A stretch of 64,000 nt of DNA. Source: JBAYIE01 sp965279165 (GTDB taxonomy: Bacteria; Bacteroidota; Bacteroidia; UKL13-3). Numbering within the stretch: the stretch's first letter is position 1; every line of letters starts with the position of its first letter. Positions 51,646-61,081 of the stretch are shown here, one piece after another. Position numbers and translations under genes: made by a program. Below the pieces are notes generated by a model. The model was given only the letters and a program-made list of their open reading frames with translations, ran no database searches and was not told the DNA's origin. The stretch is taken from assembly GCA_965279165.1 (NCBI GenBank), contig OZ257140.1, positions 1,674,001 to 1,738,000 of the forward strand, in the 5' to 3' direction.

Positions 51646-54444
51646 ATGATAATTAAACGCGCATTTCTTTTTATGGCAACATCCCTGCTGTTTGTTGGAA
51701 TCGGTATGGGCCAAACAGTAGTGAAAGGAAAGGTAAAAGATAAGCGAACCAACGAAGCGCTAATTGGCGCCAGTGTGAGCATAAAGGGTAACGGACAGGG
51801 TGTAGCAACGGATTTGGAGGGCAGTTTTTCGGTTAAATCTTCTCAGCCGCTTCCTGTAACATTGGTGGTTTCTTATATGGGTTATACCGGAACCGAAATG
51901 GTGGTTACCTCAACCGCTAAACCCGTGGTGGTTTTGCTTAACGAAACCACCCGCGAACTGAAGGGGGTAGAGATTAAAGACAGCCGCATCACCGAAAAGC
52001 AAAAACAAGCACCTTTAACTGTTGAAACCATGGATGCGGTTGCGGTAAAAGAAACTCCGGCTGCGAATTTTTACGAGGGCTTGGCGCTTCTCAAAGGCGT
52101 TGATTTAACATCGGCCAGTATCGGTTTTAAAATCATCAACACCCGTGGTTTTAACAGCACTTCGCCTGTTCGTTCTTTACAATTAATTGATGGAGTAGAT
52201 AACCAATCGCCGGGACTCAATTTTTCGTTAGGAAATTTTTTAGGGGCCCCCGAATTGGATATCCAACGGGTAGATTTAATTGTTGGAGCAAGTGGTGCCT
52301 ATTTTGGACCAAATGCGTTTAATGGTGCCATTAATATGTATACCAAATCCCCTTTTTTGTTTCCGGGGTTGTCGGCACAGGTTAAAGTAGGCGAACGAAA
52401 CCTGATCGAAACTTCCGTTCGGTGGGCACAAGTGTTTAAAGACAAAAACGGCAACGACAAATGGGCATACAAACTCAATATTTTTTATATGCAGGCCGAC
52501 GACTGGGAAGCTACCAATTATGATGTTACCGCACAATCGCCTACCAACAAGCAAAACCCCGGTGGATACGATGCCGTAAACCGATATGGGGATGAATATT
52601 CCAGTCCGGTTTTTAGATCCCAACTGAGTAATCTAACTTATGTTGGATTTGGATATTACCTGCGCGATGGCTATAAAGAAATTGATTTGGTTGATTATAA
52701 ATCTAAAAACCTAAAACTAACCGGTGCTGTCCATTACAAGTTAAAAAAAGACAATGAATTAATTTTCGCATCCAATTTTGGAACAGGCACCACCGTATAT
52801 CAAGGAGACAACCGTTTTAGCTTACGCAATATTAAGTTTTACCAAAACCGTTTGGAGTTGCGCAAAGAAGGAAAATATTTTATTCGTGCTTATGCCACCC
52901 ACGAAGACGCCGGAAAAAGTTACGATGCATACAATACCGCATTAATTTTACAAACCTCTGCCAAGTCCGACGAAGACTGGGGTTTAGACTATCGTGGGTA
53001 TCTCACAGCAAATTTAAGTCCGCAGGTGAGCAACTGGTATTCGGCAAACACCTCCTGGTTAAACGATATTCCTGCCGCCAACAATGTGCGTTTGTATTAT
53101 ATCAATGATTATTGGTATACCAACTTTGCTTCTACCCTTCAAAACATGCATGATGGAGGTCGCGAAAAAGCAAATATCAACCCCAATTTATACAATACAA
53201 GTGTGCCGGTTTTGGTTCCGGGTACTGCCCGCTTCGATTCGGCACTAAATTCGGTTCGAAATCTTTCCAACCAAAACGGAGGCTCAGGATTTATCGATCG
53301 CTCGGCACTTTACCACTTTTCGGGCGAATATAAATTTACTTTGTACCATTACGATTTAACACTTGGTGGCAATTACCGTTTATATGCGCCACGTTCGGAA
53401 GGAACCATTTTTTACGACACCGCAAACGTTCGGATTTACAATTGGGAGTATGGTGGTTATTTGGGAGTGGAAAAGAAAGTGATGGACGACCGGCTAAAAC
53501 TTAGTGTAACTTGTAGGATCGATAAAAACCAAAACTTTAAACTGCTCTTTTCTCCTGCTGCTACGGCGGTGTATACGTTACACAACAAACATGTGTTTCG
53601 GGTTTCCCTTTCATCCGCAATACGAAACCCAACCTTGTCCGACCAATACCTTTATCTGGATGTAGGAAGAGCCATTTTGTTGGGAAACCTGCATGGGTTA
53701 AAAAATGTGGTTACCCTAGCGTCTTTTGTGGATGCATTAAACACAAACGACAAATCCTACTTGCGTTATTTTGATATTGCTGCGGTGAGGCCCGAACAAG
53801 TAAAAACCATTGAAGGGGGATACCGGGGAAGCGTTTTAAGCGACAAATTATATTATGATATCAGCGCTTACTATAGTTGGTATACTTATTTTATCGGGTA
53901 TAAAATCGCTGCAACGGTTGATTGGCCAACAGCAACCATTCCTACCTACCAGGTATATCGTGTTGCTACCAACTCCAAAGATCAGGTTACCACTAGAGGT
54001 GTTTCCGTAGGCTTGAATTACTTTTTTCGCAAATATCTTGGGTTTTCGGGCAATTTTTCCTGGAACAAGTTGGATCGTGGCGGCTCAACCGATTCGATTA
54101 TTCCTGCATACAACACCCCGGAATCCAAATTCAACTTGGGTGTAAATGGCCGCGACATGGATTCCAGAATTGGTTCTTTGCAAATCCGCCACTGGGGCTA
54201 TAGTGTAAACTATAAACACCAGCGCGGGTTTATGTACGAAGGCTCTCCACAGTTTACCGGATATGTACCGGCCTATGGCATGTTAGATGCCCAGGTTAAC
54301 AAACGGGTTCCGGCTTGGCATAGCACCCTTAAGCTAGGTGCTAGCAATGTGCTTAACAACATGGTCTTTCAGGTGTATGGCGGACCAAGGGTGGGGCGCT
54401 TGATATACTTTTCAATCCTACTCGAATTGGATGGATGGAAATAA
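51646..54444 (+). CDS. TonB-dependent outer-membrane receptor
   Basis: 932 residues. Signal peptide MIIKRAFLFMATSLLFVGIGMG, then a carboxypeptidase-regulatory-like domain (about 24-105: VVKGKVKDKRTNEALIGASV in part, VSYMGYTG), a plug domain (about 125-240: LLKGVDLTSASIGF, TRGFNSTSPVRSLQLIDGVD in part, GASGAYFGPNAFNG) and a C-terminal 22-strand-type barrel ending YFSILLELDGWK. Ligand unknown; no SusD homologue lies next to it. The T9SS hydrolase-like protein follows 56 bases later and may share its transcript. Confidence 0.93.
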   Translation: MIIKRAFLFMATSLLFVGIGMGQTVVKGKVKDKRTNEALIGASVSIKGNGQGVATDLEGSFSVKSSQPLPVTLVVSYMGYTGTEMVVTSTAKPVVVLLNETTRELKGVEIKDSRITEKQKQAPLTVETMDAVAVKETPAANFYEGLALLKGVDLTSASIGFKIINTRGFNSTSPVRSLQLIDGVDNQSPGLNFSLGNFLGAPELDIQRVDLIVGASGAYFGPNAFNGAINMYTKSPFLFPGLSAQVKVGERNLIETSVRWAQVFKDKNGNDKWAYKLNIFYMQADDWEATNYDVTAQSPTNKQNPGGYDAVNRYGDEYSSPVFRSQLSNLTYVGFGYYLRDGYKEIDLVDYKSKNLKLTGAVHYKLKKDNELIFASNFGTGTTVYQGDNRFSLRNIKFYQNRLELRKEGKYFIRAYATHEDAGKSYDAYNTALILQTSAKSDEDWGLDYRGYLTANLSPQVSNWYSANTSWLNDIPAANNVRLYYINDYWYTNFASTLQNMHDGGREKANINPNLYNTSVPVLVPGTARFDSALNSVRNLSNQNGGSGFIDRSALYHFSGEYKFTLYHYDLTLGGNYRLYAPRSEGTIFYDTANVRIYNWEYGGYLGVEKKVMDDRLKLSVTCRIDKNQNFKLLFSPAATAVYTLHNKHVFRVSLSSAIRNPTLSDQYLYLDVGRAILLGNLHGLKNVVTLASFVDALNTNDKSYLRYFDIAAVRPEQVKTIEGGYRGSVLSDKLYYDISAYYSWYTYFIGYKIAATVDWPTATIPTYQVYRVATNSKDQVTTRGVSVGLNYFFRKYLGFSGNFSWNKLDRGGSTDSIIPAYNTPESKFNLGVNGRDMDSRIGSLQIRHWGYSVNYKHQRGFMYEGSPQFTGYVPAYGMLDAQVNKRVPAWHSTLKLGASNVLNNMVFQVYGGPRVGRLIYFSILLELDGWK

Positions 54445-54500
54445 GGGTATTAAATTTTAGAAATTTTATTACCTTGCTTTTACTTATCAACTTAAAAATT

Positions 54501-56054
54501 ATGAAAAAATTATTACTTAACCTGTTTCTTGTGGGTGCATTCTTTTCTATTGCACTAACAGCAAACGCCCAACAACGTTATGTCGACGATATTTTTACCG
54601 ATGTGGTAAAACAATCGAACATCATGTATGACTCCAATCGCTCGGTTAATATTTTGTATGGGCAGATTCCGGGTCAGCTGCCAATTATCACCGTAAATTT
54701 GAAATGTGATATTTACACACCGGCAGGTGATTCCGTTACCAACCGTCCGCTTATTATTGTTGCAGGAACCGGAAGTTACCTACCTCCTATCCACAACAAC
54801 CAAACTACAGGTAGCAAAAACGATAGCTCCATCGTAGAAATTTGTACCCGTTTTGCCAAAAAGGGTTATGTGGCTGTGGCTGTTGATTACCGTCAGGGAT
54901 GGAATCCTTTAACTACCATCCAAGCTGAAGCTTCAGAACAATTAATTAAAGCAACTTTCCGTGCAATCCAGGATGTTCGCAACTGTATTCGTTACATGCG
55001 TGTAAACGCTTCTATGTATGGTGTAGACGCTTCTAAAGTTGTGGTTGGCGGACAAGGAACAGGAGGCTATGTTGCCTTGGCTATTGCCTCGGTTAACAAA
55101 CGTTCAGAAATTGAAACCAATCCTAAATTTTTACGTGGCGACTTTACTGCCATGGTAAACATTGATACCCTTGGCGACTGGAATGGATTGGGTGGCGTTG
55201 CGCTTCCTGGATATCCGTTTTACTTCAATTACTCAGGCGATTCGGCAGTTTCTGCAGATGTTAATATGGTATTCAATTATGGTGGCGCCATTGGCGACTC
55301 AACATGGGTTGATGCTGCAACCATTCCTATTGTTGGAATCCATTCAACCCTAGATCCATTTGCTCCTTACAAAACAGGAAATGTGGTTGTTCCTACAACA
55401 GGTTTAACGGTTATACCGAGCGCTTCGGGTGCAGGGGCGTTAATCCCTTATGTAAACTCAATGGGAATTAACACTAAAATCAACTCCTTTAACTATACCG
55501 ATGTATACTCAACCCGTGCCATGGCTGCAAGTGGTGGTGTAAAAAGCTTATTCCCGTTACTTCCTCCAACACCCGGTGATGGTGCGCCATGGGAATGGTG
55601 GGACAGAGCTGCTATGCAGGCTTTAACTGTTGCGCCAATCAATGGTATTCCGCTTCCGGCAAATGGACGTAAAGCGGATTCGCTTTCCATGTTAACCAAT
55701 CCAACCATGTCGGCAGCCAAAGGAAAGGCCTATGTAGATTCTATCGTAGGTTTTGTTGCTCCTCGTATCGCTGTTCAGTTTGATTTCTTATCCGTTGGAG
55801 TTAACGAGTTACAATCTTTAGATGAAGTGTTGAGCCTCTATCCAAATCCGGCCAATACCATTTTAAACGTTCAGCTACCGGTTGCTATACGCCGCGTGGT
55901 ATTGTTTGATATTACAGGTAAACTGGTTTATGAAGCAGGGTCAAGATCCAATATTACTGCAGTAGATGTTTCTAGCTATAATCCGGGAATGTACTTTGTA
56001 CAAGTAACCGCTACTGACGGAAGAACTGCTACCAAACGCATTATCGTTCAATAA
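54501..56054 (+). CDS. T9SS-exported alpha/beta-hydrolase-like protein, Ser replaced
   Basis: 517 residues from the ATG at 54501, where a signal peptide begins (MKKLLLNLFLVGAFFSIALT). The alpha/beta hydrolase core shows CDIYTPAGDSVTNRPLIIV (carboxylesterase/BD-FAE-like), VAVDYRQGW and the elbow VVVGGQGTGGY. In an active enzyme this would be G-x-S-x-G; here the Ser position is Gly (G-Q-G-T-G), so classic catalysis is unlikely. A Por secretion tail closes the protein (SLYPNPANTILNVQL ... GMYFVQV). Probably a surface protein or binder. It follows the TonB receptor gene and ends at a strong terminator. Confidence 0.8.
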   Translation: MKKLLLNLFLVGAFFSIALTANAQQRYVDDIFTDVVKQSNIMYDSNRSVNILYGQIPGQLPIITVNLKCDIYTPAGDSVTNRPLIIVAGTGSYLPPIHNNQTTGSKNDSSIVEICTRFAKKGYVAVAVDYRQGWNPLTTIQAEASEQLIKATFRAIQDVRNCIRYMRVNASMYGVDASKVVVGGQGTGGYVALAIASVNKRSEIETNPKFLRGDFTAMVNIDTLGDWNGLGGVALPGYPFYFNYSGDSAVSADVNMVFNYGGAIGDSTWVDAATIPIVGIHSTLDPFAPYKTGNVVVPTTGLTVIPSASGAGALIPYVNSMGINTKINSFNYTDVYSTRAMAASGGVKSLFPLLPPTPGDGAPWEWWDRAAMQALTVAPINGIPLPANGRKADSLSMLTNPTMSAAKGKAYVDSIVGFVAPRIAVQFDFLSVGVNELQSLDEVLSLYPNPANTILNVQLPVAIRRVVLFDITGKLVYEAGSRSNITAVDVSSYNPGMYFVQVTATDGRTATKRIIVQ

Positions 56055-56073
56055 TTTCGGTTGATTTCAAATG

Positions 56074-56106
56074 AAAAGCCGTGTAGTAAATTACTACACG
56101 GCTTTT
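56074..56106 (+). terminator. Strong bidirectional hairpin terminator
   Basis: AAAAGCCGTGTAGTAA (56074-56089) and TTACTACACGGCTTTT (56091-56106) are perfectly complementary around one central A, followed by further T residues. It lies 20 bases after the hydrolase-like stop and can also end transcription from ndk on the minus strand, 65 bases away. Confidence 0.88.
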
Positions 56107-56170
56107 TTATTGCCCCTTATTTGCGACGTAAATACGTAATTACGTAATTACACAATTACGTAACAGCAAA

Positions 56171-56590
56171 TTAGTGTCTCTCAAACGCATTAAAGAAAAA
56201 CGAAGCTTCAATCGCTGCGTTTTCATCGCTATCTGATCCATGAACCGCATTGGCTTCAATAGAATTGGCATATAGGTTACGAATGGTTCCCGGTGCCGCC
56301 TTTTGAGGGTCGGTAGCGCCAATGGTATCTCTGAAATCAGCAACGGCATTGTCTTTTTCCAACACTGCCGCTACAATCGGACCGGATGTCATAAAATCAA
56401 CCAGGTCTTTAAAAAACGGACGTTCGCGGTGAATATGGTAGAACTCTCCCGCTTTTTCTTCGCTTAGTCTGGTGTATTTCATGGCAACCAGCTTAAATCC
56501 TTTTTGGATTACATGGTCAATTATTTTTCCTGCATGTCCGTTAGCTACTGCATCCGGCTTAATCATGGTAAACGTTATTCTTCCGCTCAT
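56171..56590 (-). CDS. ndk: Nucleoside diphosphate kinase
   Basis: 139 residues, the standard Ndk size. TFTMIKPDAV at the start, FKDLVDFMTSGPIVAAVLE (Kpn-loop side), NLYANSIEANAVHGSDS with the phosphorylated His H117, and an Ala/Glu/Phe end. Transfers gamma-phosphate between nucleoside tri- and diphosphates in the cytoplasm. Single gene, facing a terminator and divergent from purK. Confidence 0.97.
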   Translation of the reverse strand: MSGRITFTMIKPDAVANGHAGKIIDHVIQKGFKLVAMKYTRLSEEKAGEFYHIHRERPFFKDLVDFMTSGPIVAAVLEKDNAVADFRDTIGATDPQKAAPGTIRNLYANSIEANAVHGSDSDENAAIEASFFFNAFERH

Positions 56591-56671
56591 TGCTTATTAA
56601 TTTTTGGTGCGCAAAAATAGTGTTTAATCTATTATTAAATCAATTTCTTATGATTAATTAATTAAGGCCTT

Positions 56672-56679
56672 TATTTTTG
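56672..56679 (+). promoter_or_regulatory. -7 promoter box of purK
   Basis: TATTTTTG (exact TAnnTTTG) four bases before the GTG start at 56684. The leader is extremely short. No convincing -33 TTG is seen. Confidence 0.45.
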
Positions 56680-56683
56680 TCGG

Positions 56684-57859
56684 GTGAGCACAACCAATCC
56701 CCTTCGCAAAAAAATCGGCATTATCGGCGGAGGACAACTCGGCAGGATGATGATTGAAGAGTCGCTTCGACTGAATCTACACTTTAATGTGTTGGATATT
56801 GCCGGCTGTTCTTGTGCCGATTTAGCCAATACCCATATTGTTGGTTCTTTAATGGACGCAGCAGCCATTAATCAACTTGCAGCAACCAGCGATGTGCTTA
56901 CATTCGAAATCGAACATGTAAATGTAGACGCCCTGGCTGAGCTCGAGTCGCAGGGAAAAGAGGTGATTCCGTCGTCGTCGGTTTTAAAAATTATTCAGGA
57001 TAAAGGGCTACAAAAGCAGTTTTTTGCAGACAATCATATTCCAACGTCTGCCTTTACTTTGGTAAACAACTCCGAGGATTGGACCAATGCTTTAACAAAC
57101 AAACACAAAGGAACCAAGGTGGTTGCCAAAACCAGAAAAGATGGCTACGACGGAAAAGGTGTGGTGGTTTTTGAAAGAGATGTGGTATTAAATAACGCAA
57201 GCAATATTCCTTTTTCGGGACCGTCGGTGATAGAAGATTTTGTGGTTTGTAAAAAAGAATTGTCGGTAATGGTTGCCCGCGATCGTTCAGGAAATATGCT
57301 CACTTGGCCATTGGTTGAAATGGAATTTGATCCGCAAGCAAACCTGGTAACTTTTTTAGATTGTCCGGCAACCGTATCAAAAACCATCGAACAAAAAGCG
57401 ATTGCAATTGCCAAACATACCGTTGAAGCTTTACATGGCATTGGTGTTTTTGCAGTAGAACTGTTTATGGATTCGAACGACGAAATTTTGGTAAATGAAG
57501 TGGCTCCTCGTCCACATAACTCGGGCCACCATACCATAGAAGCCTGTTACACTTCTCAGTTTGAACAGCTCGTTAGAATTCTGGTTGGTTTACCGCTTGG
57601 TAGTACCGAATTGGTTCAGCCTGCTGTAATGATGAATTTGCTTGGAGGTAACGACTTTTCGGGAAAATATAAACTACAAGGCTTAGAAACAATATCTGCA
57701 CTTCCCGGTGTGTTTGTACATTTGTACGGTAAATCCGAAAGCAAACCCATGCGCAAAATGGGACATATAACGATTCTAGGTCATACCTTGGAAGAAGCAA
57801 GAAAAAATGCGGTATTGGTTAATAAATCTATTTCCTTTGTATCCGATGAAAGCAATTAA
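56684..57859 (+). CDS. purK: 5-(Carboxyamino)imidazole ribonucleotide synthase
   Basis: 391 residues from a GTG start (STTNPLRKKIGIIGGGQLGRM in part; the glycine-rich IIGGGQLGRM opens the pre-ATP-grasp domain). ATP-grasp landmarks: VVAKTRKDGYDGKG, VIEDFVVCKKELSV, NEVAPRPHNSGHHTIEAC in part (APRPHNSGH). Makes N5-CAIR from AIR, bicarbonate and ATP in purine synthesis. The purE partner is not in the window. A small lipoprotein gene starts inside its last 14 bases. Confidence 0.96.
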   Translation: MSTTNPLRKKIGIIGGGQLGRMMIEESLRLNLHFNVLDIAGCSCADLANTHIVGSLMDAAAINQLAATSDVLTFEIEHVNVDALAELESQGKEVIPSSSVLKIIQDKGLQKQFFADNHIPTSAFTLVNNSEDWTNALTNKHKGTKVVAKTRKDGYDGKGVVVFERDVVLNNASNIPFSGPSVIEDFVVCKKELSVMVARDRSGNMLTWPLVEMEFDPQANLVTFLDCPATVSKTIEQKAIAIAKHTVEALHGIGVFAVELFMDSNDEILVNEVAPRPHNSGHHTIEACYTSQFEQLVRILVGLPLGSTELVQPAVMMNLLGGNDFSGKYKLQGLETISALPGVFVHLYGKSESKPMRKMGHITILGHTLEEARKNAVLVNKSISFVSDESN

Positions 57860-58058
57860 TTTAAAAACCCTCGTATTAATATTTGCTGCTGTACTATGGT
57901 TTAGTTGCAATAGCCAAGAGCCAAAATTAAATACACAAGAAGAAAAGGCGGTTAGCACACAAGTGGAGAAAGACCAAGCGGCAATGGACTCTTTGGAAAA
58001 AGTAATTGAGGCGCAAATTAGCGAGATGGATACTGCTGATTTGGATTCAGTAAATTAA
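57846..58058 (+). CDS. Small lipoprotein
   Basis: 70 residues from the ATG at 57846 (MKAINLKTLVLIFAAVLWFSC), with lipobox WFSC and Cys 21 as the lipidation site. The mature peptide is charged and helical (EEKAVSTQVEKDQAAMDSLEK), ending in acidic residues. Overlaps the 3' end of purK by 14 bases, so it is read from the same transcript. Function unknown. The longer frame to 57807 has no merit because it extends inside purK. Confidence 0.7.
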   Translation: MKAINLKTLVLIFAAVLWFSCNSQEPKLNTQEEKAVSTQVEKDQAAMDSLEKVIEAQISEMDTADLDSVN

Positions 58059-58062
58059 TTTT

Positions 58063-59076
58063 TTATTCCGTCTTAAATTGGTTTAAAAACCTGGTATCAT
58101 TATTACTTAATAATCGGATATCTTTAATGCCATATTGCATCATCGTAGATCTTTCCAATCCCATACCAAACGCAAAACCCGAATAAATTTCCGGATCGAT
58201 ATTGCTGGATTTTAACACATCCGGGTCTATCATACCACACCCAAGAATTTCTAACCAACCGGTGTGTTTACATACATTACAGCCACTTCCTTTACAAATA
58301 ATACAGGCAATATCCATTTCTGCTGAGGGTTCGGTAAACGGAAAATAACTTGGACGAAAACGGATTCCGTAATCTTCCCCAAAAAGTTCTTTTACGAAAT
58401 AATATAAAGTTTGTTTTAAGTCGGCAAACGAAACATTTTTATCAATATAAACCCCATCAATCTGGTGAAAAAAACAATGCGATCTGGCAGATATAGCTTC
58501 GTTGCGATACACCCTACCCGGCATAATGGCGCGAATAGGTGGCTTTTGGTTTTCCATTAACCGCACTTGCACACTGGTACAATGGGTTCTTAACGAAATA
58601 TCTTCCTGTATAAAAAAAGTATCCTGCATATCCCTTGCCGGATGGTTCTCCGGGAAATTTAATCCCGAAAAATTATGCCAATCATCCTCAATTTCCGGAC
58701 CTTCCGCAATCGTAAAACCTAATTTTCTAAACACATCTATCACCTTATTTTGAAAAATAGATAATGGGTGTCGTGATCCTTCGGGATAAATTGCAGCAGG
58801 TAAGGATAAATCATTCTCTGACTTTATTTTTTGATTCGATTGCTTGTAAATTTCTGTGTATTCGGTGAGTTTATTTTCAGCCGTTTGCTTCAATAAATTC
58901 ATCACCTTCCCCGTTTCTTTCTTTTGATCGTTTGGGATGGTTTTAAATATTTCAAACAATTCGTTTACAATTCCTTTTCTGGATAAATAAGCAAGACGAA
59001 ATTCTTCTAACTCAGTTGCCGACTGAATAGAATAATCCTGTACTTCCTGAATTGCTTGTTTTAATTTTTCAATCAT
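58063..59076 (-). CDS. pheS: Phenylalanine-tRNA ligase alpha subunit
   Basis: 337 residues. N-terminal coiled coil (about 1-85), then the class II core: GSRHPLSIF, motif 1 region, THCTSVQVRLM, MPGRVYRNEAISARSH (motif 2), and GFAFGMGLERSTMMQYGI (motif 3). A Cys cluster CIICKGSGCNVC lies before the ILGCGM strand, a variant also typical of Bacteroidota. Charges tRNA-Phe as alpha2beta2 with PheT, which is not adjacent. Faces the small lipoprotein gene tail-to-tail. Confidence 0.96.
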   Translation of the reverse strand: MIEKLKQAIQEVQDYSIQSATELEEFRLAYLSRKGIVNELFEIFKTIPNDQKKETGKVMNLLKQTAENKLTEYTEIYKQSNQKIKSENDLSLPAAIYPEGSRHPLSIFQNKVIDVFRKLGFTIAEGPEIEDDWHNFSGLNFPENHPARDMQDTFFIQEDISLRTHCTSVQVRLMENQKPPIRAIMPGRVYRNEAISARSHCFFHQIDGVYIDKNVSFADLKQTLYYFVKELFGEDYGIRFRPSYFPFTEPSAEMDIACIICKGSGCNVCKHTGWLEILGCGMIDPDVLKSSNIDPEIYSGFAFGMGLERSTMMQYGIKDIRLLSNNDTRFLNQFKTE

Positions 59077-59224
59077 GGTAAACTATTTCCCTTTTTCTTT
59101 TTATCAGATTCCAAAACTAAGTCAATTTATAGAATTAGTTAAAAACAGAAATAAATATAAAAAGATTAAATAAGGTTTGTATTTGTTGTTATATGCTGTG
59201 AATTCGTGTAAAAAATCATTTTTA

Positions 59225-59477
59225 AAGGATAACTATTCACACATTTTTAACTACTTAACATTTAACACACATTACAATACTATATTAATCAGCAAGTAAG
59301 AGAACTTATTATCACTTGTGGATAACGATCTTAACATGATTTGGTGGGTATTATTTTTGGCAATTTTTTGTGGGTTAATCAGGGTTATGTTGTGTAAATG
59401 AAAAGCCATTCGGTGATAACTAAATTACCCACAACAGATACCCACATAAATCAGCGATAAAACACCCTTTATACACA
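59225..59477. other. oriC: Candidate replication origin (DnaA-box cluster)
   Basis: An AT-rich gene-free stretch with DnaA-box-like sites (consensus TTATNCACA): TGTGGATAA at 59317-59325 (perfect, reverse strand), TTATACACA at 59469-59477 (perfect), CTATTCACA at 59233-59241 and TTACCCACA at 59425-59433 (one mismatch each), and TGTGGGTTA at 59369-59377 and ATACCCACA at 59438-59446 (two mismatches). An A/T-rich run near 59201-59232 could serve as an unwinding element. mnmG (gidA), often near origins, lies 2.5 kb away. dnaA is not in the window, so this remains a candidate. Confidence 0.5.
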
Positions 59478-61079
59478 TTACTTGTTAAGTTCTTGTATAT
59501 CTATACTTTGTTCAATATCCCAATATGCCCTCAAAACAAGTGGTTCAGGATAGTAAAATACACGTTCGGGAGCAATACCACCTTGAAAGTTACCATTGTC
59601 CCAAACTTTATTTTGATTGGTGTCTTCTATAAATTTTATTCGATAAGTTCCGGGAATGATATAATCCAACGAAATGGTTTTATCCGAGTTTACATAGAAC
59701 TCCTTATAAACGTTATTTTCTGTACCAATAAGCAATTGCAGGATATAATTACGGTTTTCTGCTCCTAACACAAATAGCTTTAAGGTTGCATAATCTTTTA
59801 ACTCTTTGCTTACCCAAGCATGTTTTAATTCATCGTTATTATACCTGCCATACATATCTTTAAAGCTGCTGTCGGCGCAATAAAAACTATATTTTTTGTG
59901 TTCCACCCAGGGATAATATAGCCAGAATTTACGGCCATCATCGCTTAATTTATAACCAGACGCTACAATCACCACACTATCTTGTTTAAGCTCCATTAAC
60001 GACGTGTCAACAAAACTTACCGGATCAGAAAACACAACATACAAAGAGTCGTTGTTCTCCACCTGTTTAAATAACCCCGTTGTAAATTTTGGTTGTTTAC
60101 CTTTGCTTCTGGTTTGTATGCGAATATTAAACACCGAGTCGCCCGATTGATAATCGCATTTAAAAACGGTATCCTTATTTGATGTAAAATAAACAAAGGT
60201 GTCGATGCGATTTTTGCCAGCTATATGCCAGTTATAACTTGGTTTCAAAGCAGGGCTTATCGCGTTTGGCTCAGATTTATAGGCGACCAACACAAACTTA
60301 CCGGACACATGGCTAAAAGTATCCAATAACCGCCCCTTTTGATAAGGATCTGGCGTATAAACAGGCAACAACAAAGGTTCTGCTGCAGTATCGCCGGGCA
60401 TTATAGGCAGACGAGAGAATCCAATTATTTCATTCTTGTCGTATTTCAGGTTTTTATTTTCATCTGTAAACGATACCACCCGATAAGATTGCAATGGAAT
60501 ATTCTCAATTAAAAAGAAACCATCTGTTCTGCTTCTGGTAAAGTATACCGGGCGCTCCGTTTGGATAGTAGAATCCGTAAATCCTTCTGTTCGGTATAGC
60601 CCAACCAGCATTCCTTTTTCTGCTACATTGGTAAATGCGTTCTCGGTTTTTCCGGCAATCCTTAAACTATCCAACGCCGCACCGGTACAAAACACATAGG
60701 TTTGGTTTTGCAGCAAATTATTCTCGTGCAAATCCCCAATGGCATTACCAAAGTTAATGGTATAGGTGGTTGAAGGCTTAAGCTTTTGTTGTTTAAAATC
60801 AATAATCAGTTTTTTGCCCTCGATGGTATATTCCGGACGTTCGTCCAACGGAGGCGAAATAATCACCTGGTCGGATGCACTGTTTAAAACAATAAACTCG
60901 TCGAATTGTAAGATAATTTTTGGTGCCGAAAAGTGGGTGGTTTTATTTACCGGATATGCTTTTACAAGCCGAGGAGGTGTTTCGTCTTTTTTACCACCTG
61001 TTGGTGCAACTTGCTGTGCACACGACGACAGCAACACAACCAATACAACAGCAAACCCTAAACACTTTTGCAACAACAT
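59478..61079 (-). CDS. Ig-like (Big_5) outer lipoprotein
   Basis: 533 residues. Lipoprotein signal MLLQKCLGFAVVLVVLLSSC with the lipobox LSSC. Then an Ig-like domain of the Big_5 type (TPPRLVKAYPVNKTTHFSAP in part, KIILQFDEFI, STTYTINFGNAIGDLHENN in part), a middle region resembling transthyretin/CarboxypepD-like strands (LIENIPLQSYRVVSFTDEN in part, DENKNLKYDKNE), and a similar C-terminal segment (IPGTYRIKFIEDTNQNKVWD in part). Widespread in Bacteroidota, function unknown. Two bases after the methyltransferase stop, and cotranscribed with it. Confidence 0.87.
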   Translation of the reverse strand: MLLQKCLGFAVVLVVLLSSCAQQVAPTGGKKDETPPRLVKAYPVNKTTHFSAPKIILQFDEFIVLNSASDQVIISPPLDERPEYTIEGKKLIIDFKQQKLKPSTTYTINFGNAIGDLHENNLLQNQTYVFCTGAALDSLRIAGKTENAFTNVAEKGMLVGLYRTEGFTDSTIQTERPVYFTRSRTDGFFLIENIPLQSYRVVSFTDENKNLKYDKNEIIGFSRLPIMPGDTAAEPLLLPVYTPDPYQKGRLLDTFSHVSGKFVLVAYKSEPNAISPALKPSYNWHIAGKNRIDTFVYFTSNKDTVFKCDYQSGDSVFNIRIQTRSKGKQPKFTTGLFKQVENNDSLYVVFSDPVSFVDTSLMELKQDSVVIVASGYKLSDDGRKFWLYYPWVEHKKYSFYCADSSFKDMYGRYNNDELKHAWVSKELKDYATLKLFVLGAENRNYILQLLIGTENNVYKEFYVNSDKTISLDYIIPGTYRIKFIEDTNQNKVWDNGNFQGGIAPERVFYYPEPLVLRAYWDIEQSIDIQELNK

Positions 61080-61081
61080 GT

